Shown here one piece after another: positions 34,441-49,600 of a DNA stretch of 64,000 nucleotides; the first letter of the stretch is position 1; the number at the start of each line of letters is the position of its first letter. The stretch spans positions 2,542,001 to 2,606,000 of the forward strand of contig NW_027473314.1 of the NCBI RefSeq assembly GCF_050947335.1, read 5' to 3'. The notes beneath the pieces are model-generated. The model was not told the DNA's origin. It saw nothing but the letters and a program-made list of their open reading frames with translations, and searched no databases. Both the position numbers and the translations under genes were made by a program. The stretch comes from Megachile rotundata. Taxonomy: Eukaryota; Arthropoda; Insecta; Hymenoptera; Megachilidae.

Positions 34441-34752
34441 ATAGAATCACAATCATACAATCACAATCATACAATCACAATCATACAATCACAATCATAC
34501 AATCACAATCATACAATCACAATCATACAATCACAATCATACAATCACAACCATACAATCACAGTCATACAATCACAATCATACAGTCACAATCATACAA
34601 TCACAGTCATACAATCACAATCATACAATCACAATCATACAATCACAATCATACAATCACAATCATACAATCACAGTCATACAATCACAATCATACAATC
34701 ACAGTCATACAATCACAATCATACAGTCACAATCATACAATCACAATCATAG
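32887..34752 (+). other. Satellite-derived open frame (621 codons), probably not a gene
   Basis: Starts at the CATGC variant of the CAGAAAC segment and ends at a CATAGAATC variant. The related start at 6168 gives 589 codons and that at 23388 only 316 codons, because stop-making variants and the 7 bp slip differ between copies. Length is thus not conserved among close copies, which argues against coding. Confidence 0.12.
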
Positions 34753-34799
34753 AATCACAATCATACAATCACAATCATACAATCACAATCATACAATCA

Positions 34800-35660
34800 C
34801 AATCATACAATCACAATCATAGAATCACAATCATACAATCACAATCATACAATCACAATCATACAATCACAATCATACAATCACAATCATACAATCACAA
34901 TCTCACAATCACAATCATACAATCACAATCATACAATCATAATCATACAATCGCAATCATGCAATCACAATCATACAGAAACAATCATACAATCACTATC
35001 ATACAATCACAATCATACAACCACAATCATACCATCACAATCTTACAATCACAATCATGCAAACACAATCATACAATCACAATCATACAATCACAATAAT
35101 ACAATCACAATCATACAATCACAATCTTACAATCACAATCATACAATCACAATCATACAATCACAATCATACAACCGCAATCAAAGAATCACAATCATAC
35201 GATCACAATCATACAATCACAATCATACAATCACAATCATACAATCGCAATCATACAATCACAATCATACAATTACTATCATACAATCACAATCACTCAA
35301 TCGCAATCATACAATCACAATCTCACAATCACGATCATACAATCACAATCTCATAATCACAATCACACAATCACAATCATACAATCACAATCATACAGTC
35401 ATAATCATACAATCGCAATCATGCAATCACAATCATACAATAACAATCATACGATCACAATCATACAATCACAATCATACAATCACAATCAAACAGTCAG
35501 AATCATACAATCACAATCATACAATCACGATCATACAATCACGATCATACAATCACGATCATACAATCACAATCATACCATCACAGTCATACAATTACAA
35601 TCATACAATCACAATCATACAATCATAATCACAAAATCACAATCATACAATCACAATCAT
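34800..35660 (+). repeat. Member of a three-copy segment (also about 20.7 kb and 55.0 kb)
   Basis: Landmarks at 34959, 35057 and 35421 match 20826, 20924 and 21288 at an offset of 14,133 bp, and 55120, 55218 and 55582 at 20,161 bp. Each has CAGAAAC, CTTAC, CAATAATAC, CAACCGCAATCAAAG and then CAATAAC markers in that order. This copy carries CATGCAAACAC at 35057 where the others have CATGCAATCAC. Beyond about 35.66 kb it is shortened relative to the 21.3 kb copy. Confidence 0.82.
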
Positions 35661-37142
35661 ACAATCACAATCATACAGTCACAATCATACAATCACAATC
35701 ATACAATCACAATCATACATTCACAATCATACAATCACAATCATACAAACACAATCATACAATCACAATCATACAATCACAATCATACAATCGCAATCAA
35801 AGAATCACAATCATACGATCACAATCATACAATCACAATCATACAATCACAATCATACAATCACAATCATACAATCACAATCATACAATTACTATCATAC
35901 AATCACAATCATACAATCACAATCATACAATCACAATCATACAATCGCAATCATACAATCGCAATCATACAATCACAAACATACAGAAACAATCATACAA
36001 TCACTATCATACAATCACAATCATACAATCACAATCATACAATCACAATCATACAATCACAATCATACAATCACAATCATACAATCCCAATCATACAATC
36101 ACAATCATACAGTCGCATCCATGCAATCACAATCATACAATCACAATCATACAATCACAATCATACAATCACAATCATACAATCACAATCATACAATCAC
36201 AATCATACAATCACAATCATACAATCACAATCATACAATCACAATCATACAATCACAATCATACAATCACAATCATACAATCACAATCATACAATCACAA
36301 TCATACAATCACAATCATACAATCACAATCATACAATCAAAATCATACAATCACAGTCATACAATCACAATCATACAGTCACAATCATACAATCACAATC
36401 ATACAATCACCATCATACAATCACAATCATACAATCACAATCATAGAATCACAATCATACAATCACAATCATACAATCGCAATAAAAGAATCACAATCAT
36501 ACAATCACAATCATACAATCACAATCATACAATCACAATCATACAATCACAATCATACAATCAGAATCATACAATCACAATCATACAATCACAATCATAC
36601 AATCACAATCATACAATCACAATCATACAATCACAATCACACAATCACAATCATACAATCGCAATCATGCAATCACAATCATACAATCGCAATCATACAA
36701 TCACAATCATACAATCACAATCATACAATCACAATCATACAATCACAATCTCACAATCACGATCATACAATAACGATCATACAATCACAATCATACAATC
36801 ACAATCATACAATCACAATCATACAATCGCAATCATACAATCACAAACATACAGAAACAATCATACAACCACTATCATACAATCACAATCATACAATCAC
36901 AATCATACAATCACAATCACACAATCACAATCATACAATCGCAATCATACAATCACAATCATACAATCACAATCATACAATCACAATCATACAATCACAA
37001 TCTCACAATCACGATCATACAATAACGATCATACAATCACAATCATACAATCACAATCATACCATCACAATCTCACAATCACGATCATACAATAACGATC
37101 ATACAATCACAATCATACAATCACAATCATACAATCGCAATC

Positions 37143-37560
37143 ATACAATCACAAACATAGAGAAACAATCATGCAACCACTATCATACAATCACAATCAT
37201 ACAATCACAATCATACAATCACAATCATACAATCACAATCATACAATCACAATCATACAGTCACAATCATGCAATCACAATCATACAATCACAATCATAC
37301 AATCGCAATCATACAATCGCAATCATACAATCGCAATCAAAGAATCACAATCATACGATCACAATCATACAATCACAATCATACAATCACAATCGTACAA
37401 TCGCAATCATACAATCACAATCATACAATTACTATCATACAATCACAATCATTCAATCGCAATCATACAATCACAATCTCACAATCACGATCATACAATC
37501 ACGATCATACAATCACAATCTCACAATCACAATCATACAATCACGATCATACAGTCACGA
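37143..37560 (+). repeat. Segment copied at 40545-40970
   Basis: The rare CATAGAGAAAC variant followed by CATGCAACCAC occurs at 37171 and again at 40573, an offset of 3,402 bp (243 monomers). The preceding CAATAACGATC monomers at 37090 and 40492 keep the same offset. The two stretches then share CATGC, CAATCGC triplets, CAATCAAAG and CATTCAATCGC. They lose register with each other further right, because the AAGGAC monomers are 3,542 bp apart. Confidence 0.8.
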
Positions 37561-40500
37561 TCATACAATCACGATCATACAATCACAATCATACCATCAC
37601 AGTCATACAATCACAATCATACAATCACAATCATACAATCACAATCATACAATCACAATCATAGAATCACAATCATACAAACACAATCATACAATCACAA
37701 TCACACAATCACAATCAGACAATCACAATCATACAATCGCAATCAAAGAATCACAATCATACAATCACAATCATACAAGGACAATCATACAATCACAATC
37801 ATACAGTCACAATCATACAATCGCCATCACACAACCACAAGCTTACAATCACAATCATACGATCATAATCATACAATCACAATCATACAATCACAATCAT
37901 ACAATCACAATCATACAATCACAATCATACAGTCACAATCATGCAATCACAATCATACAATCACAATCATACAATTACTATCATACAATCACAATCATTC
38001 AATCGCAATCATACAATCACAATCTCACTATCACGATCATACAATCACAATCTCACAATCACAATCACACAATCACAATCATACAATCACAATCATACAA
38101 TTCCTATCATACAATCACAATCATACAATCACAATCATACAATCACAACCATACAATCACAATCATACAATCACAATCATACAATCACAGTCATACAATC
38201 ACAGTCATACAATCACAATCATACAATCACAATCATACAATCACAATCATACAATCACAATCATACAATCGCAATCATACAATCGCAATCATACAATTGC
38301 AATCATACAATCACAAACATACAGAAACAATCATACAATCACTATCATACAATCACAATCATACAATCGCAATCATACAATCACAATCATACAATCACAA
38401 TCATACAATCACAATCATACAATCACAATCATACAGTTACAATGATGCAATCGCAATCATACAATCACAATCATACAATCACAATCATACAATCACAATC
38501 ATACAATCACAATCATACAATCACAATCATACAATCACAATCATACAATCACAATCATACAATCACAATCATACAATCACAATCATACAGTCACAATCAT
38601 GCAATCACAATCATACAATCACAATCATACAATCACAATCATACAATCGCAATCATACAATCACAATCATACAATCGCAATCATACAATCACAACCATAC
38701 AATCACAATCATACAATCACAATCATACAATCACAATCATACATTCACAGTCATACAATCACAGTCATACAATCACAATCATACAGTCACAATCATACAA
38801 TCACAATCATACAATCACAATCATACAATCACAATCATAGAATCACAATCATACAATCACAATCATACAATCACAATCATACAATCACAATCATACAATC
38901 ACAATCATACAATCACAATCATACAATCACAATCATACAATCACAATCATACAATCACAATCATACAATCCCAATCATACAATCGCAATCAAAGAATCAC
39001 AATCATACGATCACAATCATACAATCACAATCATACAATCACAATCATACAATCACAATCATACAATCACAATCATACAATCACAATCATACAATTCCTA
39101 TCATACAATCACAATCATACAATCACAATCATACAATCACAATCATACAATCGCAATCATACAATCACAATCATACAATCACGATCATACAGTCACGATC
39201 ATACAATCACGATCATACAATCACAATCATACCATCACAGTCATACAATTACAATCATACAATCACAATCATACAATCATAATCACAAAATCACAATCAT
39301 ACAATCACAATCATACAATCACAACCATTCAATCACAATCATACAATCACAATCATACAATCACAATCATACAATCACAATCATACAATCACAATCATAC
39401 AATCACAATCATACAATCACAATCATACAATCACAATCATACAATCACAATCATACAATCACAATCATACAATCACAATCATACAATCACAATCATACAA
39501 TCACAGTCATACAATCACAATCATACAATCACAGTCATACAATCACAATCATACAATCACAGTCATACAATCACAGTCATACAATCACAATCATACAATC
39601 ACAATCATACAATCACAATCATACAATCACAATCATACAATCACAATCATACAATCACAACCATACAATCACAGTCATACAATCACAGTCATACAGTCAC
39701 AGTCATACAGTCACAATCATACAATCACAATCATACAATCACAATCATATAATCACAATCATACAATCACAATCATACAATCGCAATCATACAATCGCAA
39801 TCAAAGAATCACAATCATTCGATCACAATCATACAATCACAATCATACAATCACAATCATACAATCGCAATCATACAATCACAATCATACAATTACTATC
39901 ATACAATCACAATCATTCAATCGCAATCATACAATCACAATCTCACAATCACGATCATACAATCACGATCATACAATCACAATCTCACAATCACAATCAC
40001 ACAATCACAATCATACAATCACAATCATACAATCATGATCATACAATCGCAATCATGCAATCACAATCATACAGAAACAATCATACAATCACTATCATAC
40101 AATCACAATCATACAATCACAATCATACCATCACAATCATACAATCACAATCATGCAATCACAATCATACAATCACAATCATACAATCACAATCATACAA
40201 TCACAATCAAACAATCACAATCATACAATCACAATCATACAATCGCAATCATAAAATCACAATCATACAATAACAATCATACCATCACAATCATACAATC
40301 ACAATCAGACAATCACGATCATACAATCGCAATAAAAGAATCACAATCATAAAATCACAATCATACAATCACAATCATACAATCACAATCATACAATCAC
40401 AATCTCACAATCACAATCATACAGTCACAAACATACAATCACAATCATAGAATCACAATCATACAATCACAATCTCACAATCACGATCATACAATAACGA

Positions 40501-41257
40501 TCATACAATCACAATCATACAATCACAATCATACAATCGCAATCATACAATCACAAACATAGAGAAACAATCATGCAACCACTATCATACAATCACAATC
40601 ATACAATCACAATCATACAATCACAATCATACAATCACAATCATACAATCACAATCATACAATCACAATCATACAGTCACAATCATGCAATCACAATCAT
40701 ACAATCACAATCATACAATCGCAATCATACAATCGCAATCATACAATCGCAATCAAAGAATCACAATCATACGATCACAATCATACAATCACAATCATAC
40801 AATCACAATCATACAATCGCAATCATACAATCACAATCATACAATTACTATCATACAATCACAATCATTCAATCGCAATCATACAATCACAATCTCACAA
40901 TCACGATCATAGAATCACGATCATACAATCACAATCTCACAATCACAATCAAACAATCACGATCATACAGTCACGATCATACAATCACGATCATACAATC
41001 ACAATCATACCATCACAGTCATACAATCACAATCATACAATCACAATCATACAATCACAATCATACAATCACAATCATACAATCACAGTCATACAATCAC
41101 AATCATACAATCACAGTCATACAATCACAATCATACAGTCACAATCATACAATCACAATCATACAATCACAATCATACAATCACAATCATACAATCACAA
41201 TCATAGAATCACAATCATACAATCACAATCATACAATCACAATCACACAATCACAAT

Positions 41258-41560
41258 CAGACAATCACAATCATACAATCGCAATCAAAGAATCACAATC
41301 ATACAATCACAATCATACAAGGACAATCATACAATCACAATCATACAGTCACAATCATACAATCGCAATCACACAACCACAAGCTTACAATCACAATCAT
41401 ACGATCATAATCATACAATCACAATCATACAATCACAATCATACAATCAAAATCATACAATCGCAATCACACAATCACAATCATACAATCACAATCATAC
41501 AATCATAATCATACAATCACAATCATAAAATGACAATCATACAATCACAATCATACAATC
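41258..41560 (+). repeat. 300-bp cassette, copy 1
   Basis: The cassette runs from CAGACAATC through CAATCAAAG, AAGGAC (41317), CACACAACC, GATCATAATC and AATCAAAATC to CATAAAATGAC at 41526. It recurs 2,436 bp (174 monomers) and 6,636 bp (474 monomers) to the right. A related stretch at 37.7-37.9 kb shares the AAGGAC monomer (37775) and the AAGCTT site (37839 and 41381) at an offset of 3,542 bp. Confidence 0.85.
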
Positions 41561-43944
41561 ACAATCATACAATCACAATCATACAATCACAATCATACAA
41601 TCACAATCATACAATCACAATCATACAATCACAATCATACAATCACAATCATACAATCACAATCATACAATCACAATCATACAATCCCAATCATACAATC
41701 GCAATCAAAGAATCACAATCATACGATCACAATCATACAATCACAATCATACAATCACAATCATACAATCACAATCATACAATCACAATCATACAATTAC
41801 TATCATACAATCACAATCATACAATCACAATCATACAATCACAATCATACAATCGCAATCATACAATCACAAACATACAGAAACAATCATACAATCACTA
41901 TCATACAATCACAATCATACAATCACAATCATACAATCACAATCATACAATCACAATCATACAATCACAATCATACAATCACAATCATACAGTTACAATC
42001 ATGCAATCGCAATCATACAACCACAATCATACAATCACAATCATACAATCACAATCATACAATTACAATCATACAATCACAATCATACAATCAAAATCAT
42101 ACAATCACAATCATACAATCACAATCATACAATCACAATCATACAATCACAACCATACAATCACAATCATACAATCACAATCATACAATCGCAATCAAAG
42201 AATCACAATCATACGATCACAATCATACAATCACAATCATACAATCACAATCATACAATCGCAATCATACAATCACAATCATACAATTACTATCATACAA
42301 TCACAATCATTCAATCGCAATCATACAATCACAATCTCACTATCACGATCATACAATCACAATCTCACAATCACAATCACACAATCACAATCATACAATC
42401 ACAATCATACAATCATAATCATACAATCGCAATCATGCAATCACAATCATACAATAACAATCATACGATCACAATCATACAATCACAATCATACAATCAC
42501 AATCAAACAGTCAGAATCATACAATCACGATCATACAATCACGATCATACAATCACGATCATACAATCACAATCATACCATCACAGTCATACAATTACAA
42601 TCATACAATCACAATCATACAATCATAATCACAAAATCACAATCATACAATCACAATCACACAATCACAACCATACAATCACAATCATACAATCACAATC
42701 ATACAATCACAATCATACAATCACAATCATACAATCACAATCATACAATCACAATCATACAATCGCAATCAAAGAATCACAATCATACGATCACAATCAT
42801 ACAATCACAATCATACAATCACAATCATACAATCACAATCATACAATCACAATCATACAATCACAGTCATACAATCACAATCGTACAATCACAGACATAC
42901 AATCACAATCATACAGTCACATTCATACAATCACAATCATACAATCACAATCATACAATCACAATCATACAATCACAACCATACAATCACAATCATACAA
43001 TCACAATCATACAATCACAATCATACAATCACAATCATACAATCACAATCATACAATCACAATCATACAATCACAGTCATACAATCACAGTCATACAATC
43101 ACAGTCATACAATCACAATCATACAGTCACATTCATACAATCACAATCATACAATCACAATCATACAATCACAATCATACAATCACAGTCATACAATCAC
43201 AGTCATACAATCACAATCATACAATCACAATCATACAATCACAATCATACAATCGCAATCATACAATTGCAATCATACAATCACAAACATACAGAAACAA
43301 TCATACAATCACTATCATACAATCACAATCATACAATCACAATCATACAATCACAATCATACAATCACAATCATACAATCACAATCATACAGTCACAATC
43401 ATGCAATCACAATCATACAATCACAATCATACAATCACAATCATACAATCGCAATCATACAATCCCAATCATACAATCGCAATCATACAATCACAACCAT
43501 ACAATCACAATCATACAATCACAATCATACAATCACAATCATACAATCACAGTCATACAATCACAATCATACAGTCACAATCATACAATCACAATCATAC
43601 AATCACAATCATACAATCACAGTCATACAATCACAATCATACAATCACAGTCATACAATCACAATCATACAGTCACAATCATACAATCACAATCAGACAA
43701 TCACAATCATACAATCGCAATCAAAGAATCACAATCATACAATCACAATCATACAAGGACAATCATACAATCACAATCATACAGTCACAATCATACAATC
43801 GCAATCACACAACCACAATCTTACAATCACAATCATACGATCATAATCATACAATCACAATCATACAATCACAATCATGCAATCAAAATCATACAATCAC
43901 AATCACACAATCACAATCATACAATCACAAGCATACAATCATAA
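41530..43944 (+). other. Satellite-derived open frame (804 codons), probably not a gene
   Basis: Starts at an ATGAC variant inside the 300 bp cassette and ends at TAA made by CATAAAATC in the next copy of that cassette. The protein is the same Gln-Ser-Tyr-Asn-His-Thr-Ile repeat. Its start and stop are both products of cassette variants. Confidence 0.12.
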
Positions 43945-43996
43945 TCATAAAATCACAATCATAAAATGACAATCATACAATCACAATCATACAGTC
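43694..43996 (+). repeat. 300-bp cassette, copy 2
   Basis: Same order of variants as at 41258, with AAGGAC at 43753 and CATAAAATGAC at 43962. It differs by a few substitutions, such as CATGCAATCAAAATC near 43877. It has CTTAC where copy 1 has the AAGCTT site. Confidence 0.85.
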
Positions 43997-46219
43997 ACAG
44001 TCATACAATCGCAATCACACAATCACAATCTTACAATCACAATCATACGATCACAATCATACAATCACAATCATACAATCACAATCATACAATCACAATC
44101 ATACAATCACAATCATACAATCACAATCATACCATCACAATCATACAATCACCATCATACAATCACAATCATACAATCACAATCATACAATCACAATCAT
44201 ACAATCACAATCATACAATCACAATCATATAATCACAATCATACAATCACAATCATACAATCACAATCATACAATCGCAATCAAAGAATCACAATCATAC
44301 CATCACAATCATACAATCACCATCATACAATCACAATCATACAATCACAATCATACAATCACAATCATACAATCACAATCATACAATCACAATCATACAG
44401 TCATAATCATACAATCGCAATCATGCAATCACAATCATACAATAACAATCATACGATCACGATCATACAATCACAATCATACAATCACAATCAAACAGAC
44501 AGAATCATACAATCACAATCATACAATCACGATCATACAATCACAATCATACAATCACAATCATAGAATCACAATCATACAATCACAATCATACAATCGC
44601 AATAAAAGAATCACAATCATACAATCACAATCATACAATCACAATCATACAATCACAATCATACATTCACAATCATACAATCACAATCATACAATCACAA
44701 TCATACAATCACAATCTCACAATCACAATCATACAATCACAATCATACAATCATAATCATACAATCGCAATCGTGCAATGACAATCATACAGAAACAATC
44801 ATACAATCACTATCATACAATCACAATCATACAATCACAATCATACCATCACAATCTTACAATCACAATCATGCAATCACAATCATACAATCACAATCAT
44901 ACAATCACAATCATACAATCACAATCATACAATCACAATCATACAATCACAATCATACAATCACAATCATACAATCACAATCATACAATCGCAATCATAC
45001 AATCGCAATCAAAGAATCACAATCATACGATCACAATCATAAAATCACAATCATACAATCACAATCATACAATCGCAATCATACAATCACAATCATACAG
45101 AAACAATCATACAACCTTAATTATACAACCACAATCATACGATCACAATCATACAATCACAATCATACAATCACAATCATACAGTCACAATCATACAATC
45201 ACAATCATACAATCACAATCATACAATCATAATCATACAATCACAATCATACAGGGACAATCATACAATCACAATCATACAGTCGCAATCACTCAATCAC
45301 AATCATACAATCACAATCATACAATCACTATCATACAATCACAATCATACAATCACAATCATACGATCACAATCATACAATTACTATCATACAATCACAA
45401 TCATGCAATCGCAATCATGCAATCACAATCATTCAGAAACAATCATACAATCACTATCATACAATCACAATCATACAATCACAATCATACCATCACAATC
45501 ATACAATCACAATCGTACAATCAAAATCATACAATCACAATCAAACAGTCAGAATCATACAATCACAATCATACAATCACGATCATACAATCACGATCAT
45601 ACAATCACGATCATACAATCACGATCATACCATCACAATCATACAATCACAGTCATACAATTACAATCATACAATCACAATCATACAATCATAATCACAA
45701 AATCACAATCATACAATCACAATCATACAATCACAACCATACAATCACAATCATACAATCACAATCATACAATCACAATCATACAATCACAATCATACAA
45801 TCACAGTCATACAATTACAATCATACAATCACAATCATACAATCACAATCATACAATCACAATCATACAATCACAATCATACAATCACAGTCATACAATC
45901 ACAATCATACAATCACAGTCATACAATCACAATCATACAATCACAATCATACAATCACAATCATACAATCACAATCAGACAATCACAACCATACAATCAC
46001 AATCATACAATCACAATCATACAATCACAGTCATACAATCACAGTCATACAATCACAATCATACAATCACAATCGTACAATCACAATCGTACAATCACAA
46101 TCGTACAATCACAGTCAAACAGTCAGAATCATACAATCACAATCATACAATCACGATCATACAATCACAATCATACAATCACAATCATAGAATCACAATC
46201 ATACAATCACAATCATACA

Positions 46220-46480
46220 ATCGCAATAAAAGAATCACAATCATACAATCACAATCATACAATCACAATCATACATTCACAATCATACAATCACAATCAT
46301 ACAATCACAATCATACAATCACAATCTCACAATCACAATCATACAATCACAATCATACAATCACAATCTCACAGTCACAATCATACAGTCACAATCATAC
46401 AATCACAATCATAGAATCACAATCATACAATCACAATCATACAATGACAATCATACAATCGCAATCAAAGAATCACAATC
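46220..46480 (+). repeat. Segment copied at 49076-49336
   Basis: The CGCAATAAAAG, CATTCAC, CTCACAGTC and CAATGAC variants keep a constant offset of 2,856 bp (204 monomers) between these stretches. The right copy is further duplicated locally, its CAATGAC monomer recurring 267 bp later. Confidence 0.82.
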
Positions 46481-47893
46481 ATACGATCACAATCATACAA
46501 CCACAATCATACAATCACAATCATACAATCACAATCATACAATCACAATCATACAATCACAATCATACAATCACAATCATACAATCACAATCATACAATC
46601 ACAATCATACAATCACAATCATATAATCACAATCATACAATCACAATCATACAATCACAATCATACAATCACAATCATACAATCACAATCATACAATCAC
46701 AATCATACAATCGCAATCAAAGAATCACAATCATACGATCACAATCATACAATCACAATCATAAAATCACAATCATACAATCACAATCATACAATTACTA
46801 TCATACAATCACAATCATACAATCACAATCATATAATCACAATCATACAATCGCAATCATACAATTGCAATCATACAATCACAAACATACAGAAACAATC
46901 ATACAATCACTATCATACAATCACAATCATACAATCACAATCATACAATCACAATCATACAATCACAATCATACAATCCCAATCATACAATCACAATCAT
47001 ACAGTCACAATCATGCAATCACAATCATACAATCACAATCATACAATCACAATCATACAATCACAATCATACAATCAGAATCATACAATCACAATCAGAC
47101 AATCACAATCATACAATCACAATCATACAATCACAATCATACAATCAAAATCATACAATCACAATCATACAATCACAATCATACAATCACAATCATACAA
47201 TCACAATCATACAATCACAATCATACAATCACAATCATACAATCGCAATCATACAATCACAATCATACAATCATAATCATACAATCGCAATCATGCAATC
47301 ACAATCATGCAATAACAATCATACGATCACAATCATACAATCACAATCATACAATCATAATCAGACAGTCAGAATCATACAATCACAATCATACAATCAC
47401 GATCATACAATCACGATCATACAATCACGATCATACAATCACAATCATACCATCACAGTCATACAATTACAATCATACAATCACAATCATACAATCATAA
47501 TCACAAAATCACAATCATACAATCACAATCATACAATCACAACCATACAATCACAATCATACAATCACAATCATACAATCACAATCATACAATCACAGTC
47601 ATACAATCACAATCATACAATCACAGTCATAAAATCACAGTCATACAATCACAATCATACAATCACAATCATACAATCACAATCATACAATCACAATCAT
47701 ACAATCACAATCATACAATCACAGTCATACAATCACAATCATACAATCACAGTCGTACAATCACAATCATACAGTCACAATCATACAATCACAATCATAC
47801 AATCACAATCATACAATCACAATCATACAATCACAATCATAGAATCACAATCATACAATCACAATCATGCAATCACAATCATACAATCACAAT

Positions 47894-48196
47894 CAGACAA
47901 TCACAATCATACAATCGCAATCAAAGAATCACAATCATACAATCACAATCATACAAGGACAATCATACAATCACAATCATACAGTCACAATCATACAATC
48001 GCAATCACACAACCACAATCTTACAATCACAATCATACGATCATAATCATACAATCACAATCATACAATCACAATCATACAATCAAAATCATACAATCAC
48101 AATCACACAATCACAATCATACAATCACAATCATACAATCATAATCATACAATCACAATCATAAAATGACAATCATACAATCACAATCATACAATC
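47894..48196 (+). repeat. 300-bp cassette, copy 3
   Basis: Same cassette 4,200 bp (300 monomers) right of copy 2, with AAGGAC at 47953 and CATAAAATGAC at 48162. A further AAGGAC monomer at 49353 is followed by different sequence and by the 1 bp slip. Confidence 0.85.
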
Positions 48197-49199
48197 ACAA
48201 TCATACAATCACAACCATACAATCACAATCATACAATCACAATCATACAATCACAGTCATACAATCACAGTCATACAATCACAATCATACAATCACAATC
48301 GTACAATCACAATCGTACAATCACAATCGTACAATCACAGTCATACAATCACAATCATACAATCACAGTCATACAGTCACAATCATGCAGTCACAATCAT
48401 ACAATCACAATCATACAATCACAATCATACAATCACAATCATACAATCACAATCATACAATCACAATCATACAATCACAATCATACAATCACAATCATAC
48501 AATCACAATCATACAATCACAGTCATACAATCACAATCATACAACCAAAATCATACAATCACAATCATACAATCACAATCATACAATCACAATCATACAA
48601 TCACAATCATACAATCACAATCATACAATCACAATCATACAATCACAATCATACAATCGCAATCAAAGAATCACAATCATACGATCCCAATCATACAATC
48701 ACAATCATACAATCACAATCATACAATCGCAATCATACAATCACAATCATACAATTACTATCATACAATCACAATCACTCAATCGCAATCATAAAATCAC
48801 AATCTCACAATCACGATCATACAATCACAATCTCACAATCACAATCACACAATCACAATCATACAATCACAATCATACAGTCATAATCATACAATCGCAA
48901 TCATGCAATCACAATCATACAATAACAATCATACGATCACGATCATACAATCACAATCATACAATCACAATCAAACAGTCAGAATCATACAATCACAATC
49001 ATACAATCACGATCATACAATCACAATCATACAATCACAATCATAGAATCACAATCATACAATCACAATCATACAATCGCAATAAAAGAATCACAATCAT
49101 ACAATCACAATCATACAATCACAATCATACATTCACAATCATACAATCACAATCATACAATCACAATCATACAATCACAATCTCACAATCACAATCATA

Positions 49200-49600
49200 C
49201 AATCACAATCATACAATCACAATCTCACAGTCACAATCATACAGTCACAATCATACAATCACAATCATAGAATCACAATCATACAATCACAATCATACAA
49301 TGACAATCATACAATCGCAATCAAAGAATCACAATCATACAATCACAATCATACAAGGACAATCATTCAAATCACAATCATACAGTCACAATCATACAAT
49401 CACAATCATAGAATCACAATCATACAGTCACAATCATACAATCGCAATAAAAGAATCACAATCACACAATCACAATCATACAATCACAATCTCACAGTCA
49501 CAATCATACAGTCACAATCATACAATCACAATCATAGAATCACAATCATACAATCACAATCATACAATGACAATCATACAATCACAATCATATAATCACA
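49200..49600 (+). repeat. Local tandem duplication of 19 monomers
   Basis: CTCACAGTC, CATAGAATC and CAATGAC monomers occur twice, 267 bp apart: 19 monomers plus the one extra base gained at 49369-49371. The slip therefore lies inside a young local duplication. Confidence 0.7.
49367..49381 (+). other. Register slip: 1 bp gained
   Basis: The monomer after the AAGGAC monomer at 49353 is 15 bp long: TCAAATCACAATCAT, with three A in place of two at 49369-49371. Monomer starts move from 3 to 4 modulo 14 and stay there to the end of the window. A one-base gain in an A run may be a real slippage event or a sequencing error. It changes the reading frame but not the encoded repeat. Confidence 0.92.

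Noticed and set aside
37839..41386. AAGCTT at 37839 and 41381, and CGATCG near 23377, as functional sites
   Set aside because: Each is explained by one or two substitutions in a monomer. The AAGCTT pair is carried by a segmental copy at an offset of 3,542 bp.
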